A program made the translations under genes and the position numbers. The notes under the pieces are model-generated. The model searched no databases. It was not told where the DNA came from and was given only the letters and a program-made list of their open reading frames with translations. A stretch of DNA of 64,000 bases from the NCBI RefSeq assembly GCF_947623445.1, contig NC_135246.1:13251856-13315855 (forward strand), in the 5' to 3' direction. The stretch's first letter is position 1. Every line of letters starts with the position of its first letter. Positions 1-12,065 of the stretch are shown here, piece after piece. Origin of the DNA: Clavelina lepadiformis (Eukaryota; Chordata; Ascidiacea; Aplousobranchia; Clavelinidae).

Positions 1-3000
1 ATTAATGTAAATATATCTCAATGTAATCTTGTCAAAAGTTATTTCTTTTTGATAATGGGGAAATTGCAGTTGCTAGTGCAATATTGTATTCTTATTTTTA
101 TTTCTTCAGTATTAAAAACTTTTCAGGGCAAATTTTTAGCTGAGGTTTATCATGCAGTGCTTTGTCAAACATTTATATTGCTCCTGCTTTAGAAGGAAAA
201 TGAATATGATTACAACCATTTTTAAATGTTTTAAACGTTTTTACATAAAAATATTAACGAAAACCTTTTGTATATGGACCCCGTTGTTTGAAAACATGTT
301 ACTTTTGGGGTTTACAGCGATTAAAAGACTCATCCAACTGAATTGATTGTATCATGATGTGAATTTAATCTAGCGATAGTTAACTAAGCAATCAGCTGAC
401 ACCTCACACATGATATTTCCACTTTTACGATTTCGAACGCCTTGTGTACATTAAATAACAAATGGTATTGTTTATATCTTTGGCGACGACTAAACTTTCT
501 ATAACCTCAAGTTAAATGTCTTTAAACAAATCTTATTAAAGAGGCCTTTGTGTTATGTAGCCTTGAAAGGAATTTTTACATACTTTTTACAAGATATCAT
601 AATCAGAACACAAAGTTAAATAGACTGCGATATGTCAGCGATAAATGTCGTCAAGTGATGATAGAATTTGCAGAAGTTTTGTGTTCTTTAACGGCGATAA
701 ACACGAGTGCTTCGGTAATAACAGGAAGGGCTTTGTTGTCTCAAGCTGCCAACACCAGCTTTGTTGTAGGATTTCGTTATGTGGAAAGTATAGGAATAAC
801 GAATTACTTTTTCTAAACAGCATAACGGTACTGGCGTTGTATTTTTATCCAAGCACTGGTATCGAAACCGACGTTAATTGCAAAGTACCAACTGCCCACC
901 TCTGGACATGGAAAGAGCTAAACTCATAAACTTGTTAATTTTAGAGTTCGTTCTATCTTTTACTCTACAACAAGTGTGTTCATGTCTTAAAAATATACTG
1001 TAAGTTAACTTGCTACATGGAAAGCTTGACGGCTGCTAAAAATATCTTGTCAGAAAATTTTATTTTGAAAAACGTTATAAGAGTATTGCTAAAAATTTAG
1101 CTAAATATTTTTCACTTGTGCATAGAATTGTTTTAGCTCATACAGTAATTCTACCAAAAAAAAACAATTAATTAGAAATTGTTTTGTACCTAAAGGGCTT
1201 TACGTACATATGAGACTCGATGCTTTTAATGTACGTCACTTTCGGAATTTTGCTTCTATTTAAACATTCAAAAATGTTTTTTTCGCATGGTTTTGTTTCG
1301 CTTAATGAGTTTGAATAGCTTAATTTTAAAACATATGACGTTTCATGTAACTCGGAAAAAAATGAAACGCAAAGTATATAGTCTATGTGCATAGGCTATT
1401 TATCTTTTGAAATGCTAGCTACCAACAACTGTTGACAATCCAGTCAGCCCAAATAGACTATACAGCTAAGACAAAAATTAAAACAAATATTTGTTTAACA
1501 AAGAAACGGAAAGAGGAAATCTAATGTTTGCTTTATCGATTGAAAAAAGCTAAAAACGTATCATGTTATTATAAAATGACACCTTAAAGGTTTTTATGTC
1601 TCTATATACCTAACTATACAGCCCAGGTTCCAAGCAAACATATCACGATTATCTGACCGCATTATTTCCATTGCAGCAGACAACATCTTTGGCGCAAAAT
1701 TTGAAGTGCCTATTTTGTAATTGAAACGCGTTTTACATTATGTTTTTTCTTGGTTGTATGCATGTACATCGCTAACGTTCACTGCTAACTAAAACTAAAC
1801 TATGCTTTCTTCTATATCACTCAATATATGGATTGTTGGACAAGTTTCGTAGTCTTGTGATACATATAGTTTTACATACGTTTCTGATAAGTATTTTACA
1901 TGAAATACTAAACATGTTACTGTTGTTTACAAAAGAAACACATTCGATGGATTTGCTAAAAAACTTAAAATGACCGTAAATAATTACAGTACTTATAAGT
2001 AGGCTACCTTTGAAACAAAGTATGACACAGAATTCTAAACATATAAATTCAAAATTTGGTCACTGTTTTAAATAAAGGTATAATGCCAATGCAGTTGAGC
2101 AAGTTAACATTCAATTTATAAAACTTTAACTAAGATTGGACAAATACATGTAAATTTAGATATACATATACATAAAGCAATTTGTGGGAGCAAACTATAC
2201 CTGATCCAGCTTAGTGTTATATTTTCGAAAAAAAGTTGAAGGCTAAAGTTTGTCAAATGACTGACCAGTAGTTCTGATCTAATAGTACCATTACAAAGGA
2301 CTGTCATTTTACGCTCTCCTAATAATTTCCAAAATAGTGTTTGTTTTCTATATTTTACTGTTACTTTTCTTTACCATTTACTTTTATCGTTACCAATCTT
2401 TTTTAGATATTTTTATAACACAACCCAAATAGAATCATATTTTGCACTGGAAGGCAATACCGTACTTTTGTTAAGCGTACAGACAACTTCTTTTATTTAA
2501 TAAAGCTTTTTGCTGGTTGATGCGTTTATAGGTAGGGATGTGCCGAACACGATCCTGAGCCGGAAAGGTTCAGTATGAGCTTTACCAATTCTAAGTATTC
2601 TCACAATCCGGGGTTTCACTCACGGATGTAAATCGTTAACTTTTGGCAAAGAAACAAGTTATTGCGACAAAAGAATTCTTTTTAAAACATTTCATGATCT
2701 ATAAAGCTTTCCTAAACCTGACATCAATCACAAGGTTATAGTTACCTCCACAGTATGTAGTAAGTAACCTATATATTTATGCATAGCGTGCTGGCCCTGT
2801 TTAACGCTTTATGTTAGTTTTTCTTCTACAATAAAAAAAAAACAAGCAGAAAAAATTGATTAAACGAGAAAAAAACGTATGAACGTGAAGCATATACTGT
2901 AATCTACAAATAGAGAAAATCGATTTAGCCTATATAAAAGATCTATGTTCATTGTGTAGCCTCTACGTGTTTTAGAAAAAGTGCGATACTTGTCAAGCTA

Positions 3001-3856
3001 AATCAAATATAATCGGTTGTGTTAATGCAAACTTTCTCTTATTCCTTTATTTGCCACTGACAACTGTTTGTACCCTCGAAACAGCCGTTATGGAATTCAT
3101 GCATGCGGTAGACAGAGTGTCACTCGCATGTCACAGTCACGTGAGTGTATACGGTATACTGCTGTAACTTAGCTTCCTGAAAAGTCAATCACACAACTTC
3201 TGTTAGTCAAACGTTTTCATTCCATAAATCCAAAAATATATCTATACCAAGAACCATACAGCCTAAACCATAATAATTTGCTTTGCTCAAACTCACGTTT
3301 CCAGTGGAAAACTTACAGGTTACATTTTCAGTTATAGTATACTGAATAACTGTAAAACGTTTACTTTAATATACCGCCAGTAATCTTGGTCAAAATCATA
3401 ACAGCCGTTTGTAGCAGACAATTTCTTCTTTGCCATAAATTTTATCGTTGTGATGTTTGCTTATACACTATATAGCTCGCATTTTAATTTCAAGTATATA
3501 TTGCAGGTATAACAGTGTAAAGTAAATATTTTGCCATCATACAAAATTTTTAAATTTAGTTTAGGTGTATTAAGTCTGATACCAGTTGGTAGTCGGTAAA
3601 TTATTAAAAGGTTTTTGTTATCGCGTTACGGTGGATTGTTAACACAGATGAATGCCATGATATAACATTTTAAAGTATGACAAAAAAAAGTTACTGCGTT
3701 GATATACCGTAAGTGCCATTAACATTTAACAGTGACAAAGATAAAAGTTTGAAATTCAAAAAGAGGTGAGCTCATAATGCCTTTTCAAGAGATTTGGTCA
3801 ATCACAGTTTTTAGGGACCATTAAACACTATTTAGAAGTGTTTGGTGGCTTTAAAG
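1..3856. other. Gene-poor AT-rich stretch
   Basis: I see no convincing gene here. Open frames are short and have no recognisable domain. The longest (645-929, plus, 94 codons) lacks splice context and resembles no family I know. Two stretches have splice-like edges but cannot be placed: plus strand near 1675, where a pyrimidine tract and CAG precede a 14-codon frame ending in TAA, and minus strand 2210-2307, where a frame ends at a GTATAG donor-like site. The last eight bases (3849-3856, ctttaaag) are the left target-site duplication of the MITE that follows. Confidence 0.5.
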
Positions 3857-4176
3857 CAGTGATTCCCAAACTGTGTGCCGCGGCACACTAGTGTGCCACC
3901 ATAGATTCTCAAGTGTGCCGCGAATCTTTTTGGAATGTTGGAAAAGAACTGTATAAATATTTAGAATAAGGCATGCAGACAAGCATATGCTACTTAAAAG
4001 CTTTCTAACTGCTTCAATAGCTGATATATAAGCACATGTGACGATGAATACAATTATGGCATTGCTAATAGAGTAGCGTAATTTTTTAAAGCAACTTTTC
4101 TTCTCTTGTAAGTGTGCCACGAGCGTTTTATAATTTTTCTAGTGTGCCACAAGCTGAAAAAGTTTGGGAACCACTG
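3857..4176. mobile_element. hAT-type MITE, 320 bp
   Basis: A short non-autonomous transposon. The ends are inverted: cagtgattcccaaact on the left and agtttgggaaccactg on the right. It is flanked by a perfect 8-bp duplication, ctttaaag at 3849-3856 and 4177-4184, which is the hAT hallmark. The motif gtgtgcc(g/a)c recurs just inside both ends, including a palindrome at the left end, as expected of subterminal transposase-binding sites. No coding capacity. The superfamily call rests on the 8-bp duplication and the CAGNGNTTCCCAAAC-like tips. Confidence 0.9.
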
Positions 4177-4443
4177 CTTTAAAGTGAAGGTACTGTACGT
4201 AGGGTTTTTGTATGACGCTTAATATAATCTCTGATAGCAAACAAAGTGATTTTTGTGTTTACCAGTGATCAAATTAGGCTAAAATGATAGCAGCATTAAA
4301 GAAAGTTGTTAAAGCAGAAAACCACATTATATTACAAGCTCTATACACAAAAGCATTTACTTCTTAGGAAAGCAAGTTATCTAATCATCCTACCTGGTTA
4401 TATTACCAAGATCTCCACATATAACACAATTATACTGACTTAC

Positions 4444-4566
4444 TTCTGGTAGCGGCACCATCCAGGCGCCATTCTTAGTAAAGTCAACAATAAACTCAAA
4501 TTGTGTGAGTGTGGTTGTACTGGTATGAATAAGCTCAATTGTTTGCCAAGGATTTATGAGTTCTTC
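4444..4566 (-). CDS. Orphan coding-like exon, unknown gene
   Basis: I do not recognise the product. The stretch is a 41-codon open frame on the minus strand, preceded by a good 3' splice site (tcatacag) and followed by a consensus donor (GAA then GTAAGT). Both boundaries are phase 0. The predicted peptide is ordinary in composition, beginning EELINPWQTIELIH and ending FTKNGAWMVPLPE. No partner exon was found on either side, so it could be a relic of a dead gene or part of a gene with long introns. A chance open frame with two good splice sites cannot be excluded. Confidence 0.3.
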
Positions 4567-6283
4567 CTGTATGATACGATGGTTTACGTAATTTGAAAAG
4601 CCTTTTACATAAGAACACTCTGGTAGTACGTACTACACACTGTATTTTTTAACATGATTACTAAATTTTTCTTTATACCTAAACCATGGAGTCATTCCTT
4701 TCATTAGGCTTTCTTTTATATCTCCTTTCTATTTGCGATCATTATATTATCATTTAGACATAATATGATAGACATGATGTTGTACGATACCCTACCCCTG
4801 ATATGCTTTCATGTAAGACCCTACACTGCATGCAATCATGGTGTTTTTTTGAATCTTATCCAAATTTTTTACCAAAATAGCCAATGTTTGTAAACTTTCT
4901 TAGTGAGGCGCAACTAACTTGCGCAAGTCAGGTAGACATTTAGTCCGGCAGGGCTTTCATCTCCAAGATTTTCACTTTTAAACGTTTTTCTGTTCCATTC
5001 CTATCCCATTTCATGGATGTTATATGTATTACATTACTATTATAAGTACTCCATTACACCATGTTTCATAACCAGTCAGTATACTGCATTCGGCATTCTA
5101 TGGAATGCCAAATCGTATGCACATGTAATAATTTTAAATTCAGAATACTCCTACTTTTTTATGCCTCAGTTTTGTAATTTATTTTTTTAGGACAAGAATA
5201 TTAGATATTCTTAAATGTGGAACAACAAAACAAAAAAGTCATAACCAAGTTTGCCAACCTTAAATACGTTTTATATCTTAATGTCTATGGGACAACTTTC
5301 CTGTATAGTGTATACAGTCCCATGCTATTCCATCGAACAAATTTCATATAACATTGAAAACCCTGCTGCTCATTCATATCAAACAAATAGTTTTTTAAAG
5401 AAGGTTTATAATAACTCTGCGGCAGACCCGCTATAAAGCTTCCTATAAAGTATTGACGCAATAAAGCATCAAATCTCACATGAAATAACCAATAACAACA
5501 CTCTAACTCACAACATTTGAACAAACTAGCTACTCATCTTTTTCGGTTCTGATTTGTTCGACCACAGGTGAATTACTTTTGTATTTTCAGAAACCAGGAT
5601 TCACTTGATGACCTGTCACAGTTTTACCCTTCTTTGAACATTATCTTTAATTTTTTGTCTAAATCAGCTCTTTTGAAGGCATTGTTCATGTATTTCTTTG
5701 TTCGTTCGTTGTTCATGAGCCTATAACTGCTGACGACTTATAACTTCTCTTAGTGCTTTTATGGTTGGTCTGTTAAATATTTGCGTTTTTTCAGTTTTAA
5801 CCAGAAACTGCACAAGGCTGCAAGAGTTGTAGTAAAACTATTAATGTAACAGTTATTACATTATCACGGAACATATGCAGTCAAATAAAAGCCATAAAAG
5901 TCTTCCATAATAAGGTTGACTATATAAGGAAAGCGATGTATGACAGCATTTAAGACAGCTTCACCAAACTAAAACAGCGCCATATAAATGTGTTTGAAAC
6001 GCAAAACGACGTTGGTAATGCAGTTTCCGGGCGTCTCATTTTGTCTTATTGCTGGGAAGAATACGCGTATCCCGGTGATACAAATACAATAGAAATGGCC
6101 TGCTATAGTAACTGCGGCTATGGTGACATTTCGTGTATTATGACACGTACTGCAACATCCCGTTTGCAAACCATATGTTTTGCACTGAAAAGACTTGGTC
6201 TATGGTGACATTGTGTAAAAGAAAAATTTGCTTAAAGTGCTTCTGTTCCTTAAGCTTGTAAAAATTTTGCATACGGTGTTGAA
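4567..6283. other. No gene seen
   Basis: AT-rich sequence with only short open frames on both strands (for example 5251-5436 plus and 5990-6208 plus) and no domain, splice pair or transposon end that I can support. Confidence 0.45.
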
Positions 6284-6650
6284 ATTGTAATGAAAAGTGG
6301 TGTATGTTACCTTAGCCTGTAAGGTTTACCCACTTACACTACAAAGTCTGTTTCCTTGTGTATTACTTAACAGTGAACTTTGATAGACTTCAGCAATAAT
6401 GACGCAGGAATGACTACTGTATAATCTGATTATATTTGAAGCTTCTTTGAACGAATACATCAAGATAGAACACTGTGACAGCAACAGCACAAAGACATGT
6501 TGCGGCGTTGAACGTAGAAAACCAAAAGAGACTGAATGAATCAAAATGCACGCACAGTAAGAGGGAAGCATCGATTACGTCACGCAGTGTTATGCTTCGC
6601 TGATTCGATAGACGAGAATTCTATGTCGTACACAATTTTATATTATATTA
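6284..6650 (+). repeat. Interspersed repeat, copy 1
   Basis: About 370 bp that recurs in the same orientation at 43653-44055. Shared blocks include attgtaatgaaa at the left, ccttagcctgtaagg, gaagcttctttgaacgaata, atgttgcggcgttg, attacgtcacgcagtgttat and gaattctatgtcgtacacaa at the right. The two copies differ by many substitutions and indels, so they are not a recent duplication. I saw no terminal inverted repeat, target duplication, A-rich tail or open frame, so the element class is unknown. Confidence 0.8.
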
Positions 6651-6759
6651 AGTGATATATTTATCACAAAATCAATAGACGTTTGGTTGTGTTCGTTATC
6701 AATGTAAAGTTATCACGCTTTCAAAGCAGGCAGTAGCATACATTCAATAAGTCAAAGTA

Positions 6760-7679
6760 CAGTGAGACCTCGTTAATCCGGACCACTTCGTTTCGTCAAA
6801 AAATGTCGGTTTAGCGGGGTTTCCGGATTATCGGAAAGTAAAAAATCAATCATTCTTGCAAATGCAGCACCGTGTTCAAAACGAAGTATGCACCTTACTC
6901 CAATTCTAAGTACCGACTTTCTGGCTGGACAGCAACTAAAATAAAATTATATTTTTTGTATGATCCGACCCAGTGTCGAACCCCAGAACCACCGTATTAA
7001 AGACGAATGCTCTCCAAGTGACGAACATTCGGCGGCAAATCGGTTTGACAACCGCTCTTGCATGGCGAAGCATTCCGGCGGGACAAGCAGTCTGAACTTT
7101 CTTTGACCTGTTTCCAATCTTTGCGCAATGCGATATCTAAAGCTGATAGCACGATTGAGTTGCAGTAGTATGTCTTCAATAGATTGCCGCACTCAACCGA
7201 TGTAATGTACGTATTTTTTTTGCGACCGCGGAAGCGTTGTTTGTTACTGTTGATGAACAATTTATTTTTTCGTTTCTAAAATACTGTACAGTATTTCATA
7301 GTATGACTAAAAAGCTGTGCGGCTAAAATTTTTTACAAAGCGCAATGCTGTACAGTACTGTACTTTTGAATCAATAAAGACCGCAACGTTATTATGCGTA
7401 GATAATAATCGGCTATTGTTTCGTCAACTAACTACCCAGTGTACATAGTGTATTAGGACAATCGTGAATCATTTTCGCTTAATTGTTAATAATCCGGTTT
7501 ATCGGATTTTATTGCTATTGATTTAGCACATTTGTTCCAAAACTTTTGTGTCGGAGTCGGACAGCGGGGTTTCCGGATTAAAGGGGTAAAATGCATAGGA
7601 AGAAATCCGTTCCCGGCAGTTTTGTGTCGGATAGCGGGGATTCCGGTTGTTCGGGGTCCGGATTAACGAGGTCCCACTG
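6760..7679. mobile_element. Tigger/pogo-like element, copy 1, 920 bp
   Basis: Terminal inverted repeats begin cagtgagacctcgttaatcc at the left and mirror as taacgaggtcccactg at the right. The element is flanked by TA dinucleotides, typical of the Tc1/mariner group, and this tip type is typical of Tigger/pogo. It also has subterminal 'aatccgg/ccggatt' motifs on both sides. No transposase frame remains, so it is non-autonomous. A second copy in the opposite orientation lies at 30097-31032. Confidence 0.85.
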
Positions 7680-8037
7680 TATTTGTATTGCACTATAGCA
7701 GCCGATTCAATAAAAATTGTAATGTAGGTGTAGGGGTTCCTACCGTGCAATGAATGGCTGTTCAAAACTTTACGAGCCAGCAAATATTTCCTTCTCATGG
7801 CATGCAATCGAAACAAAAACACTTATCGATGTCTTAAAGCGCCCAGCAGACAATAAGCTTTGCAAAATTAGCAACCGGCGCCCTTTTTGCCCTTGCACAC
7901 TTTTTCGGTCTTGTACATAATTGCATATTGCCTATACCGCAGTTTAAATCCAATGTAAATTGGCAGCGAAGTATATGATAAAAACGCAGCAGCAGTCTCT
8001 GCAACACTTTATTTAATAATTTCGTTACACACAATTG

Positions 8038-10398
8038 TCATATGGCTTTACTGTTTGGAATTTTCGCAGGCAATAAGAATGCGTAAAGATGATCTAAATT
8101 CCGATTTCGTTTTTTGAATTGCCGGTTAAGATTTTCAAATTTTTGGTGGAACTCTTTTTGTGCTTGCATGATTTCTTGCTCTGTGAACGACTTTTCATGA
8201 AAATCTCCCAGGAAAACCTGAAAGTTGTGAAGTTTTAAAAGAAAAGATGGTAAAGCATATAAGATAGAAGCACATTGTTTTCCACATGTTGATGGTTAGC
8301 CAGAAATCAATGATCTTGAAACATTATAACGTTACTTCGTCTTCCGATAAAGAATAAGAGAAAGAAACGGAGAGAGTTGCCATTATCACACTTGGCAGAG
8401 TGTTGATAAATTATTCTTTCAACGTTAGCCTAAAATTCGCAGGCGACGTCGTGCGCCCAGTCTTGTAGCTCGTAATCTTGTAAAATCTCCTACATTCATA
8501 GGCGCAAGTTGATTTTCACAAATACATCAGGAAAACAGTTTAAAACATTACGTTAAGAAAGCGCTCGAAGAAATGCAACTCACTTGATCTGATAAATAGT
8601 AAACTCGCAGTATTTTTTCAACGTATTGTTTCAAGACTTTCCATATGTCAAGTGCATCGTTTCTTTAGTGGTGGTTAGGCAATAATCCCGGATTGTCAGT
8701 ACCTGAAAGCGTGTTCACTGTTTTGATACTGAGTAATGGATGTTATAAAACTGACAGTTTTGTAAATGCACGCTTTAACAAGTAATGGTATGGACGTATG
8801 TTAACGTAACTTTCTTGTTACGCTGATGGTTATGGTAGTACCCAATTTACCATTTCTCTTAACATCTGGGATATCCAAGTCGGATATAATAAAAATCTTG
8901 TAATAATTCTACATAGTCGATGTCCCACCTACATAAGCAACATTTCAAAAACGTAAGCATATGAAAGACTAGACCTGACACTTTTCAGAAATAGCGTAAA
9001 CATAGCCAGAGAGCGTTTAATCATTCTTGTGATAATATGCCATAAAATTTATGGCCTAAATCGAATTTGGAGAATCATAACGACTTTTTGTGACCATTTT
9101 TATTAGGCTTTACTTCTGTATGTAGTATGGGTCATCGTGCCCCAAATGTCGGTATAATCCTTTGTAGTCGCCAATTTCGCAAAGGCTGGTGAAAAGCCCT
9201 GGGTATGTAACGAGATATATATGGTAAAGCTAGTAGTTTATAGGTCAACATGTTACAATTATACAATTTAACTGCGTGTAATTTTTACTTGTAAATGTAG
9301 CCTACTCCCACTGTAGCAAGACCAAGACACTATAAGGCAACTATATCACATTTTAGATCAACTTATACTCCACATTAACTGCAGCTTTAGACTTCCTCAA
9401 TTAAATCCCGACATTAAGACGTTGGGGATAGCGGAAAAATTTGTTTACCTTGAAAAAAGTTTTGTGCCAAATTATATGTGATTGTCAAGCCGGATCCTCC
9501 TAAGGTTTTTAATCTTCCAAATGTGCGACGAAAGAGCTGAGGAAGACCGAGGAATGACTGCGCGTTCATATAACGATTGATCCCCCGTGCCATGTCATTT
9601 CCAAAAGGATTAGGTAGCCAACGAAAATGCATTTTATTTTCGCAAACTTCAATTTTTCTGAGTCTTCTTACAACATCGTGGGCGACGTTTTACGGTATAA
9701 GGTAGCTTTTAAAATAACTTTCTCATGAATCAAAGCCATGCCGTAAAACCACAAACCATTAAACCCACTTTTGGGATATTTTCTATTGGCTACGCATCAA
9801 AGGATTTTATAAGACGGTTTTAAAATTCAGCTATGTGACTGATGTTTTTACTAGACGTCATAAAACTCTAACGGAGAGCACTAAAATCCACGATAAAATG
9901 ACTTTGATGCAACCTCACCAGGAACACCGGTGACGCTGAATACGATTTTTTCCAACCAATCGAAAATTGGAAACTCAAAGTCTGTATTCTGATAATGTAT
10001 GAAAATGTTGTCGCATAACCATTTTTCTAATCCAAGACTGGCTAGTTCCGTTCAGAAATACCCATAAAAGTGCAAAACATTTTGTAATTCAGCAAACTCT
10101 TTGCAGAGAGCTATAGCCTATATGAATAAATTCATATATTCCATGTATGTGTTTGTACTTAGCGCATTTTTCTCATGAGGTAAACGACAATCTATTAGGT
10201 TCATTTGAATTAGGCTTACTTAGCTTCAAGATGACCGGTGTACCAACACTATCTCCACTGTGGTTTATAACAAACTCATCGAGGGATCCAGCTTTGAACG
10301 AGGTAGATAAGAAATACATCTTCCCCAACTTGTGCCAGTCTGTGCAGTTTCCATTTGAACCGATCAACTTGATGTCAACGCAGCTTTTCGTACCAGCT
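8038..10398 (-). pseudogene. Decayed arachidonate-type lipoxygenase
   Basis: Remnants of a non-haem iron lipoxygenase (ALOX family, which oxygenates polyunsaturated fatty acids). In gene order on the minus strand: 10220-10398, N-terminal PLAT/LH2 beta-barrel (RAGTKSCVDIKLIGSNG); 9919-10026, the following segment with the W...FEFP motif; about 9449-9660, an FRWLPN segment; 8584-8702, the helix LPNHH-stop-RNDALDIW, where families have LPxYxYRDD; 8433-8476, ELQDW; 8038-8217, the C-terminal helix ending PNSKAI, including the C-terminal Ile that ligands iron. A TAA at 8665-8667 interrupts the frame at a conserved tyrosine position. The ELQDW exon runs into TAG with no donor. I could not find the iron-binding histidine helix (HxxxxH) or the catalytic-domain segments between these pieces. 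The family call is firm; the pseudogene call is likely. Confidence 0.75.
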
Positions 10399-11187
10399 CT
10401 GAGATATCGGTTCGAAGTCAGCTATTGCAAAACGACAAGTTGCAACTGGGCCACTGGGTTGTATGAAAATTTACATTAAAACCGTCTTGGTATTAATTAC
10501 TTGAAACCATATCGAAAATAATGCTTTTACCGGAATCTTAAACTTCTAGTCTTACATAATCAAGAGCTAACTAACGATGCCTTATATCATTGTATATCGT
10601 TTGCATCGTGTTAATGAAACTTGTGGGAAGGTCTGTATTCGCTCATTTTGTACAATATATAGGTAGGCGTATCATTAGTAAACGTAAGCGATATTCAGGA
10701 TGTGTTCTCGGTTCCTGCTTTTTGGAATCTCATATTTTTATGAAGGCGTAAATAACAAAAACTCGGAGTAAGTAATTGCACCATTTTTTCTCCAGCAAGT
10801 TGAGGAGGACTGCAAATTGGGTAAAATAGAACGTGTTTTTAGCTTAAGTGCTTATAGCTTTGAACGAACAGTAAGCAAGCCTAAACAGGATATTGTTTCG
10901 CTGTCATAACAGAACTGGTGAATCTGTAGAATACAACCACTAACCGTCTGTATTTTAATTGCACATTATTATCAACGCATAAGCCACCATACCAAGTCTA
11001 AGTAACTAAACAGCATCAATAACCTATTAAATACTATACAGAATATCTAGGACAATCATATCCTACAATACAAGTGGATTAAATATTTTTCCAACTTAAA
11101 AATAAATCGCGTTAAATGGAAAAAAGAACATACTAAAATACACTTCATTTGGCCTACAACGATTAACAGCAACAGAAAAATATTAAT
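10399..11187. other. No gene seen
   Basis: Region upstream of the lipoxygenase relic on its strand. A first exon of that gene would be expected here, but I cannot identify one: the frame leading into the PLAT segment is closed by TAG about 36 bases upstream. No repeat or RNA gene was recognised. Confidence 0.4.
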
Positions 11188-11562
11188 ATGTATTACATTT
11201 TCAAAGATATAGGTAGACACTCTTACATAGCAGTGGAAAGGTGTCTGCACAAGTTACGACAACACATTTTAAAACTAAAACAACGACACGAAAAGGAGAT
11301 ACAGTTTTTCATCAAAAATAATATCACCCAAACGAACAACATAACCCGAGATGACGTCATTAGGAAAGTGACGTTTTGGAAATCTGAGCTGGATGCGAGT
11401 CAACGGGGCTCTCTTCCGTTGCAACAGGAACCGGGCATATGGGGGCGGTTCGTGCCGGTATCTGTGACGTCGGAGGTTGAGACACAGCCGGGTGGGGTAG
11501 CGGCGTGGTTACGAGAAAATTTGGCGTACTTGGAGTCATCAACTGAAGAGGTTAAACATTAA
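11188..11562 (+). CDS. Hypothetical 124-aa ORF
   Basis: An open frame of 124 codons starting MYYIFKD and ending STEEVKH, with a lysine/arginine-rich, helix-prone first half. The second half (11390-11540) is much more GC-rich than its surroundings, which could mean coding sequence, but the same stretch is also open on the minus strand with a proline-rich product. A CRE palindrome TGACGTCA (11352-11359) and further TGACGT-type sites at about 11368 and 11465 fall inside it, so it could instead be regulatory DNA downstream of GBF1. No family was recognised. Confidence 0.2.
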   Translation: MYYIFKDIGRHSYIAVERCLHKLRQHILKLKQRHEKEIQFFIKNNITQTNNITRDDVIRKVTFWKSELDASQRGSLPLQQEPGIWGRFVPVSVTSEVETQPGGVAAWLRENLAYLESSTEEVKH

Positions 11563-12065
11563 AATCACCCAAAATATGCAGCAAGACGATATGTTGTGAT
11601 TAAACAAAACAACTGAATTAAAAAACCTAACAGCAGCAGCCAACAACAAAATATTTTCACCGCCATCTACATCCTTCGATAAAATATGCCGATGCAGTTG
11701 CATGCATCTACATTCCGAACAGTTCGCTATGCGGAAAATGAAGCGTGAAATTTGCTCAAAATACGAAAATAACTTGCTACTCAGAGTAATAAATACTCGG
11801 AAACCAAGCATGCATAAAACCGTGGTCATGTTCACGAGTTGCGCAATTTCGATGCCTAAATTGGAATCAGTTGACAGTTTGACACCAATTACATGGGAAT
11901 TTATGATCACAGCACATGCAAGTTTAAACTGATGAAGTTTGTTAAAGAGACGATTTGCAGCGACGTCTATCACCGATGCAATCTATGCCCGAATACAAAA
12001 GACGGCCAATTCCGCTACGTCAGCTGTTTATATGGTTGATTGTCTAGATAAGCATGCATGGCGCT

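Noticed and set aside
9121..9210. Further lipoxygenase exon on the minus strand
   Set aside because: A frame with an acceptor and donor exists, but similarity to the family is too weak to support it.
10147..10479. 110-codon plus-strand open frame
   Set aside because: Antisense of the lipoxygenase PLAT-domain exon, which is the better explanation.
11360..11542. Alternative proline-rich C-terminal exon of GBF1
   Set aside because: A pyrimidine-rich acceptor lies before it, but the proline-rich frame is not in phase with the last GBF1 donor; the in-phase frame gives an unrelated 48-residue end. The terminal exon at 12066-12499 is a better match.
11539..11973. 144-codon minus-strand open frame just past GBF1
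   Set aside because: Hydrophobic and low-complexity, with no family similarity, splice context or conserved motif; overlapped by other open frames.
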